Assembly (NCBI GenBank): GCA_947305045.1
Contig: CAMZCW010000012.1
Coordinates: 1-28,325 of the forward strand
DNA from: an uncultured Bacteroidales bacterium
GTDB lineage: Bacteria > Bacteroidota > Bacteroidia > Bacteroidales > UBA932
Direction: 5' to 3'
Length of the DNA: 28,325 nt
Below are positions 23,130 through 28,325 of the stretch, one piece after another. The notes below the pieces were generated by a model, which was not told where the DNA came from, searched no databases, and saw nothing but the letters and a program-made list of their open reading frames with translations. Each line of letters opens with the position of its first letter. Position 1 is the first letter of the stretch. The position numbers were made by a program, and so were the translations under genes.

Positions 23130-26100
23130 CTATCTCTTTATGTCGGAAAGGAATTTGGCTACAGTGTCCAGACGTTCATTCAGCACTTCCAGAATCTCTC
23201 CAAGGGTATCCTTTTCCTTCTTTCCTGCCTTTTCCCAAGCTTCGTTCATCTTGGCTTTCAAACGTTTCACACATTCCAGATACTTCTGCTGAATCAAATC
23301 GGACTCAAGGAAATTGATATTCTTGATCAAGTCCTTGACAAGGGCTTCAAACCTGCCGTTTGCAGCATTGGCCTTGAATCCCGCCAGGATATCTGTATAT
23401 TGATGTTCGGGATTATTGATGGTAACTGAGTGGAAGAACTGATGCGTGCCGTCGGTAATCTTGAGCTCTATGATTTCATTGTCAATCATCTTCTCGGAAG
23501 AAGCCGTGGCAAATTTCGCCAGCATACCCTCAAAGATGACCGGTGTATTGGAATAGAACTTGGCGTTGAACGCCTCTGTTCCCACTTTCATGATATGTGC
23601 CAGACTGGGGCTCAGCTCATTGAGAATGAGATACTTGACAAACAATTCGGTCTCAGGATCGATTTCGCGCGGCAGCTTGATTTGATTGGCGTCGCCACCG
23701 GCATCGGCAAACACCTGATGGAAATGATAGAAAGACTTGTTGGGACATTTGTTGTATTTCTCCTCCAGCATACGGTACATGTCGTAGTATTCGAAGGAGA
23801 AGCCCAACTTGGTGTCCACTTTGTACATGACGGACGGGTCGTCGGAAGAACGGAAATCCAGCCTTCCCACTTCGGCGGTACTCTCGAATACACGCTGGAC
23901 AACGCCTCTGGGGCCGACGCTGAAGCCTTTTTCCGTGACGGGACCCAGGTTGAGCGACTTGTTGTACGGGAAGAATACCGGCGGATTGGTTCTGCGACGG
24001 ATGTCGTTCTGGGCTTCCACATTCAATTCGGAATAGAACTCGGCCAGCGATTTCTTGCTCCACTGCTCACCGATAACGGAATCTTCCATAATGCGGGCTT
24101 CAAGCGCAACACCGGCATAATACAGGATATCTTCGATAGTGCGGCCGTAGTCACTACGGGAGGTATTGGTGAACAGATGATTTTCTTTTTCCACCAAGTA
24201 TCTGTCCTGAACCATCTTTTCTTCGTTGATGCCCATCATATAGCTGAAGAACGCCTCAATAGAGACCTTGACATCTCCGTTACGCAGAGGCGCAAACCCC
24301 TCGCCTTCCACCACATGATTGGTACGGCCGATGATGCGGGAGTACCACTCGGAGAATTTGTTGCCGTCTTCCACCCATGTGCTGCCATTGGAGTATTCCG
24401 TGATATCCGGGATATAGATGGATGTCACGTCATTCTTGGTGGCATAGAAGAGTTCGGCCAATCCTTTATAAGCGGCGGCAACGCCGTTGTCCTTATTGAG
24501 GGCAAGGGTTGCAGCGGAGATGAGTTTCTCAACGTGCCTTATGATGCCGTCAATGATACCTTGCTCACCAACAGCGAGTTCCTGTATCATCTCAAAGGCG
24601 GCGTCGGCCAGCATCACCTTCACTGAGGCTGTAACCCATTTCTTTAGCTGGTTATAGTAGGCCTGAACGTCCTCCGAGTTGGAATTTTTCAGACGCTCAC
24701 CCAAAGATATGTTGATGGCTTCCTGATAGAACTGATCCAAATTCTTTGCCAGGGTATCTCTTTGTTCTTTCAAGGCCTTCTGGCTCTCGCTGATGCCGCG
24801 GAGCCTTGAATTGTCATTCCCCAGAACGTAGGCATCATTCAGATGGGTGCAGAACGCATCCAGCTCCCTGAGGACGTCCCTGACATACATCAGACCCACT
24901 TTTCGGGCATTGTCTTCCGTCCATTTCCAAAGGGATTTCTCAATAGCCTTAATTGTGTTCTCCCGCTCCTCCTTTTTTGCATGCATCGACTCTGAGACTC
25001 CTTCAATGATTTTCTCGGCCGTGGCCTTGCTCACATTGGGCGGCAGTACTGAAACCGTTTTACCCTTACTATCAAGAATCATCTGAGGAGGCAGTCCTCT
25101 GGCGATGCGCTGCTTGACCTCGTTATGGATGGCCGTGAAATACTCCCCTTCCGCGCCATCTGTAAGAGCCATCTTCTTGATAAGGTTGTCAAATACAGTC
25201 ATCATTTCCTTTTCACGCTGGGTTTCGGAATCAATCCCGTCTCCCAGGACTCCGTAGCGCAGCAACTCATACTTGAGGCGCAGGTCCATATAATTCTTGA
25301 ACTCTTCCTCCGGCTTGCGGATGGCCACGTAACCTAGCGGGACCAGGTAGTTGTGCGCATTGCGAATAGAAGGATCCCCGGTCTCGTTGTTGTTGATGAA
25401 GGACTTGAATCCGTCGCCGCCTTCTCCATCGTGGATATAGTATAGCAGCTCCGCCGTATTACGGTACAGTTTGTCCGGATCTCCCAAGTTGTTGAAATTA
25501 TCCGTATTGATATCTATGGGAATACAGAACTCAAACGGGCGGTAAGGAAGTGTATTATTGATGTTCACATCGTCACCAAGAACGGCAAGCCGGTGGTACA
25601 GTTTATTCTTCTCCGGATCTGTAGCCCAGGACTGGATGGCATCCAGTTCCTTGAACACAGCAATGGTATTGACCGGATAGCGTTCGTTCTTGGGGTTGAT
25701 GTTGATATAGAGACGGGGCATGAACAGTACCAGGCCCAGGATTGGGTTACCCGGCTCCACGTGGGTCTTATGCAACATATTGACCAGATACAGCACATCA
25801 TTCAAGGTGCCGCTTCCGGTACCGCCATTGCAACTGGAAACCACCCAGTAATGGATAACGTTGGATTCTGAATTCTTCTCTACCGGGTTCAGTTCATTGA
25901 TGGCAGTCACCACCTTGGAAATAAACTGAGATTCCATCTGCGCAAAAGCCAAGCGGGAATTCATTCGGAATGCTTCGGCTCCCTTGGAAAGCGTACGGTC
26001 TCCCATATTGGCCACCACCAGTTCGTTGCAGGCCTCCAGGATTCTCCGGCTCTTTCTGCCAACCGGGTTAGCATTTGCTTCCCGCCAGATAGCTGCCGGG

Positions 26101-26363
26101 TTCTGATTCCCCAGATTCAGCAACTCAGAGGGGCTGATAAACTGCTCGCGGCCGCCTTCATAAACGTGCTTGTACACGTCGTTAAAGTGGTCCACGTCTC
26201 GGTTATCGGTATCCACAAAAATGAAACGGTAGTTCTCTTTCATCACCTGGATACGGGACTTCATTTCCGTGGCTTTTGTGCGTCCGTAAATCTTGTACTT
26301 GAGGTATGAGACCACATTAACGCCTGTTCCGCCTAGTCCGATAAAGATGTGTTTGTCTGCCAT
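23130..26363 (-). CDS. Tubulin/FtsZ-like protein (Tubulin_2 / FtsZl type)
   Basis: A 1077-residue protein with an N-terminal tubulin-type nucleotide-binding domain: 'IFIGLGGTGVNVVSYL' (residues 6-21), 'FIFVDTDNRD' (46-55) and the tubulin signature 'SCNGGTGSGTLNDVLYLV' (177-194). GTP binding is therefore likely. The C-terminal ~700 residues are helical and much longer than in FtsZ (about 380). Proteins of this type were described by Makarova and Koonin as FtsZ-like families, one of them tied to a VWA protein, a GTPase and OmpA-family proteins in a predicted membrane-remodelling system (recalled from memory). Here a VWA gene lies 24 bases upstream, which fits. No signal peptide, so it is cytoplasmic. 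Whether it polymerises cannot be told from sequence. Confidence 0.88.
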   Translation of the reverse strand: MADKHIFIGLGGTGVNVVSYLKYKIYGRTKATEMKSRIQVMKENYRFIFVDTDNRDVDHFNDVYKHVYEGGREQFISPSELLNLGNQNPAAIWREANANPVGRKSRRILEACNELVVANMGDRTLSKGAEAFRMNSRLAFAQMESQFISKVVTAINELNPVEKNSESNVIHYWVVSSCNGGTGSGTLNDVLYLVNMLHKTHVEPGNPILGLVLFMPRLYININPKNERYPVNTIAVFKELDAIQSWATDPEKNKLYHRLAVLGDDVNINNTLPYRPFEFCIPIDINTDNFNNLGDPDKLYRNTAELLYYIHDGEGGDGFKSFINNNETGDPSIRNAHNYLVPLGYVAIRKPEEEFKNYMDLRLKYELLRYGVLGDGIDSETQREKEMMTVFDNLIKKMALTDGAEGEYFTAIHNEVKQRIARGLPPQMILDSKGKTVSVLPPNVSKATAEKIIEGVSESMHAKKEERENTIKAIEKSLWKWTEDNARKVGLMYVRDVLRELDAFCTHLNDAYVLGNDNSRLRGISESQKALKEQRDTLAKNLDQFYQEAINISLGERLKNSNSEDVQAYYNQLKKWVTASVKVMLADAAFEMIQELAVGEQGIIDGIIRHVEKLISAATLALNKDNGVAAAYKGLAELFYATKNDVTSIYIPDITEYSNGSTWVEDGNKFSEWYSRIIGRTNHVVEGEGFAPLRNGDVKVSIEAFFSYMMGINEEKMVQDRYLVEKENHLFTNTSRSDYGRTIEDILYYAGVALEARIMEDSVIGEQWSKKSLAEFYSELNVEAQNDIRRRTNPPVFFPYNKSLNLGPVTEKGFSVGPRGVVQRVFESTAEVGRLDFRSSDDPSVMYKVDTKLGFSFEYYDMYRMLEEKYNKCPNKSFYHFHQVFADAGGDANQIKLPREIDPETELFVKYLILNELSPSLAHIMKVGTEAFNAKFYSNTPVIFEGMLAKFATASSEKMIDNEIIELKITDGTHQFFHSVTINNPEHQYTDILAGFKANAANGRFEALVKDLIKNINFLESDLIQQKYLECVKRLKAKMNEAWEKAGKKEKDTLGEILEVLNERLDTVAKFLSDIKR

Positions 26364-26387
26364 AATATTATGATTTTTATTTGATTA

Positions 26388-27944
26388 CTATTGTGCCGAC
26401 CAATAAATGGTATATTTATCAACATAGATAGCAGAATAACGCGGCACAGCCGGCGTATGCATCCTTAGCCATGTTCTTCCATTTACATCGAACTCCGTCC
26501 CCATGGTCATTCTGACTATATATTCCGGCTCTTTGAAAAGAAGTAAAGCCGGATACTTTTTCACTTTAATCTGGATGGTCCAGTCACAATCTGGAACCGG
26601 GATAAAACCGGCTCCCAGGCCGAAATCAACCATTCCGGCGGCATTGGCTGTTGCGTTAGGTGCTACCGGGCCATGAGAGTCACAGACCTCGAAAACGCCG
26701 TTGATCCTGTAAAACTTACTCCTGTTGCGGACGACCGCCTTGATAAAAAGTACGATATAGAGAAGAATCAGGAATACAATCACGCAGAACAGCCACAGCG
26801 GTATTGGATAGCAGAATACCGTCCGGGACACCGGGGCCGATGCCTGCATCGTGGGAGCGGCGAAGCCTAATTTGGCCAATTCTGCCTCATAAGGCACCTC
26901 GAAGCCGGCTTTGGCTTCCAAGTCTCCGCTGATCTTCTTGAACTTGGGCTGGAGGAAAGAGGTCTTATGGAGGGACAGCTTGCCGGCATCCAGCACGGCA
27001 TCGTCATCCTTGGTTTTCTTGGGAAGATTGGGGTGGAACGCGAATCCCTTGGCCGATGTGCTCACCTCGCCCACGCGAAGGCAGTCATAGACCGGATTCG
27101 GCTTCCAGTTCACGCCCAGTTTCACGCGGCCGTCAATGTCCAGCGAAGGGTCAATGGCAAACTCATCCGGCTGAATCTTATGGGCGATGAGGGCGTAGAA
27201 CTTATCCAGCAGGATGGCGTTCTTGCGCTGGGTAAACCAGGCCGACAGGGCGCTGCCGCTGGTGATGGGCACGTGGTTGAAGTTGAAGCGCTTGGGGAAT
27301 ACGTTGCGCACCTTCTCCAGGTCACGGCCGCTGCCGGGAAGCTGGAGGCAGAAGACGTAAACGTCGTTCCCGGCCTGTTCCGTCGCGAATCTACGGGCTA
27401 CGCCGTCCCAGTCCTCGTGTCCCTTGCGTGCGGGTGAAGGATCGTGCAGGAAGTCCGTGATGATGAAGACGAACTTGAGGCGGCTGCGGTCTATCTGCTT
27501 CATATCGTTGGCCAGATAGTGCAGCATGTTGTCCAAATCCGTCCACTTGAAATACTTCTCCTTCTCGTAAGCCGTGGTGGGCATATCGTAGACATGCCCG
27601 GCGTAGTTGATCAGGTTGGTTATAGTCTCGGCGCCAATCTTACCGGCACTGCCCACTTCGTTGGTGGCTTCGCCGCCGAACTTGATGATGGACACGTAGT
27701 CCCCTTCTTGCAGGGAGCGGAAGAATTCTCCCAGGGCGGGCACCACGGTATCCTTGTATTTGTTCATGGTGCCGGACACATCGATGGCGAAGATGTAGTC
27801 TGCCCGCTGGCCTTCCAGTTCCTTGCCGAATTTTTTCATCAACTGAGGATAATCAGCCTTGAGCGCATCAAAGCTTTCCGTCTGCGCAAAGACGGGAGCA
27901 GCAATTATGGTGAATAGGGTTAGAAGCGTTATTAATTTCTTCAT
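26388..27944 (-). CDS. VWA-domain protein with signal peptide and membrane anchor
   Basis: A 518-residue protein. Residues 1-20 (MKKLITLLTLFTIIAAPVFA) are a signal peptide. A von Willebrand factor A domain at about 48-240 carries the metal-ion site DVSGT (D55, S57, T59), then 'WTDLDNM' and 'IITDFLHD'. A transmembrane helix lies at 382-405 ('LWLFCVIVFLILLYIVLF'), followed by a basic stretch and a ~110-residue C-terminal domain. The predicted layout puts the VWA domain outside the inner membrane and the tail in the cytoplasm, where it could contact the tubulin-like protein. The ATG at 27944 is chosen because it gives the clean signal peptide; the in-frame start at 27974 overlaps the promoter. 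First gene of the operon. Confidence 0.88.
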   Translation of the reverse strand: MKKLITLLTLFTIIAAPVFAQTESFDALKADYPQLMKKFGKELEGQRADYIFAIDVSGTMNKYKDTVVPALGEFFRSLQEGDYVSIIKFGGEATNEVGSAGKIGAETITNLINYAGHVYDMPTTAYEKEKYFKWTDLDNMLHYLANDMKQIDRSRLKFVFIITDFLHDPSPARKGHEDWDGVARRFATEQAGNDVYVFCLQLPGSGRDLEKVRNVFPKRFNFNHVPITSGSALSAWFTQRKNAILLDKFYALIAHKIQPDEFAIDPSLDIDGRVKLGVNWKPNPVYDCLRVGEVSTSAKGFAFHPNLPKKTKDDDAVLDAGKLSLHKTSFLQPKFKKISGDLEAKAGFEVPYEAELAKLGFAAPTMQASAPVSRTVFCYPIPLWLFCVIVFLILLYIVLFIKAVVRNRSKFYRINGVFEVCDSHGPVAPNATANAAGMVDFGLGAGFIPVPDCDWTIQIKVKKYPALLLFKEPEYIVRMTMGTEFDVNGRTWLRMHTPAVPRYSAIYVDKYTIYWSAQ

Positions 27945-27971
27945 GCGAAGTGGTTTTTCATGTCTAACATA

Positions 27972-27979
27972 CAAAGATA
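27972..27979 (-). promoter_or_regulatory. Promoter of the VWA/tubulin-like operon
   Basis: On the minus strand TATCTTTG matches TAnnTTTG exactly, 27 bases upstream of the VWA start codon. TTTTTCATT lies about 17 bases further upstream as a candidate -33 element, overlapped by the 9-mer TGATAGATT (27995-28003) that recurs near 14450. No other exact box was noticed in the short gaps between the eight genes that follow. Confidence 0.6.
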
Positions 27980-28005
27980 GCAGAATTAATGAAAAATCTA
28001 TCAGT

Positions 28006-28035
28006 GTGACTAAAAATAGTTTAAACAGTAGTCAC
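28006..28035. repeat. Inverted repeat in the gap upstream of the VWA operon
   Basis: GTGACTA (28006-28012) and TAGTCAC (28029-28035) are perfect 7-base arms. The 16-base centre contains the palindrome GTTTAAAC (28019-28026). It lies three bases after the stop of the upstream gene and 27 bases or more before the promoter box. It could be part of a terminator for that gene or an operator; there is no clear T-tract. Confidence 0.35.
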
Positions 28036-28038
28036 CGT

Positions 28039-28325
28039 TTAATCAAACAAATCTCCTGCAGAGGGAAGTTTCATTAGGTACCGGCTATATACAAGATAAT
28101 TATCTTCAAGTCTGATATACCTCTCATCTACCCCTGACGCCATCTGTTGACGGATAGGTATAGAGTATAGTTTGTCGCCTGCAAGAAGCCATTGTTCATC
28201 AGGACTGAGCGTTAATTTCAACTTCTTTAGTCCCGTCTCAAACTCACATACCGTTTTTCCAGTCTTGATATCCAAAACAAAAAGGGATGTTGACTGGACA
28301 GCCATATACTTCTTTCCCATTGTTA
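28039..28325 (-). CDS. C-terminal part of a WD40/beta-propeller-like protein
   Basis: The frame is open to the right edge, so this is probably the end of a longer gene; the ATG at 28320 sits inside a repeat and need not be the start. The visible ~95 residues contain one propeller-like blade ('KYMAVQSTSLFVLDIKTGKT', then 'LKLTLSPDEQWLLAGDKLYSI') and a short tail ending SAGDLFD. Blades of this kind usually mediate protein contacts. It is on the same strand as the VWA operon but separated by 94 bases holding a repeat and a promoter, so it may belong to an earlier unit of the same cluster. Confidence 0.6.
   Translation of the reverse strand, partial: TMGKKYMAVQSTSLFVLDIKTGKTVCEFETGLKKLKLTLSPDEQWLLAGDKLYSIPIRQQMASGVDERYIRLEDNYLVYSRYLMKLPSAGDLFD

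Noticed and set aside
23430..24626. Long plus-strand open frame (398 codons)
   Set aside because: Lies wholly antisense to the tubulin-like gene and shows no recognisable domain.
28039..28320. Treating the last frame as a complete 93-residue gene
   Set aside because: The frame continues past the ATG to the window edge and the ATG falls inside a propeller-like repeat.
1..28325. CRISPR arrays, tRNA or rRNA genes, intact insertion sequences
   Set aside because: I looked for regularly spaced repeats, cloverleaf-like segments and transposase motifs and saw none.

Overview
The window looks like chromosomal DNA of a Bacteroidales bacterium. Several genes are preceded by the Bacteroidota -7 promoter element (TAnnTTTG), Shine-Dalgarno signals are mostly weak, and genes sit nose to tail with TAATG or ATGA junctions. 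The closest matches I recognise from memory are typical of gut and rumen Bacteroidales. I saw no rRNA, tRNA, CRISPR array or intact insertion sequence.

Region 1 (1-9157, almost all minus strand). At the left edge lies a DUF4143-type ATPase cut by the window, then a fragment of a HipA kinase gene on the plus strand. A tight minus-strand run follows. In transcription order it encodes a cytosolic FKBP isomerase, a DUF4250 protein, a small unknown protein, a low-GC PLD/SF2 helicase/DUF3427 protein that looks inserted, a DUF1653-TSCPD fusion, a small Cys-rich protein, a C_GCAxxG_C_C redox-type protein, a DUF4298/GIY-YIG fusion and a Y-family polymerase (DinB type).

Region 2 (9158-12889, mixed strands). 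This holds a 37-residue membrane peptide with its own promoter, a macro-like (A1S_2505-like) protein, a DEDDh exonuclease, a lipoprotein metallophosphatase and a CpsB/YwqE-type PHP phosphatase. Between them lie apparent gene remnants: an AlbA-type C-terminus, the first residues of an AAA_15-type ATPase, and a possible antitoxin/PIN-toxin pair. This stretch reads as a turnover zone for accessory genes.

Region 3 (12889-28325, nearly all minus strand) is the most interesting part. An eight-gene operon begins at a clear promoter near 27975 and runs to 14793, with gaps of 0-4 bases after the first junction (24 bases). In order it encodes: a secreted, membrane-anchored VWA protein; a 1077-residue tubulin/FtsZ-like protein; a large two-helix membrane partner; a multi-pass protein with a transglutaminase-like domain; a membrane-anchored HEMTH metallopeptidase; a NYN/LabA-type ribonuclease; a sigma factor fused to a C39-like peptidase domain; and a protein with two copies of an undescribed module (an 'NPWL' helical part plus a hairpin resembling the RNA polymerase alpha C-terminal domain). 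A third copy of that module is fused to TPR-like repeats in a neighbouring two-gene unit (14392-12889).

FtsZ-like/VWA pairs have been proposed as parts of a membrane-remodelling system. Joining them to three protease-fold proteins, a NYN nuclease, a sigma-peptidase fusion and alpha-CTD-like modules suggests a larger envelope-linked sensing or remodelling apparatus with its own transcription arm. The parts list is read from the sequence; the joint function is inference.
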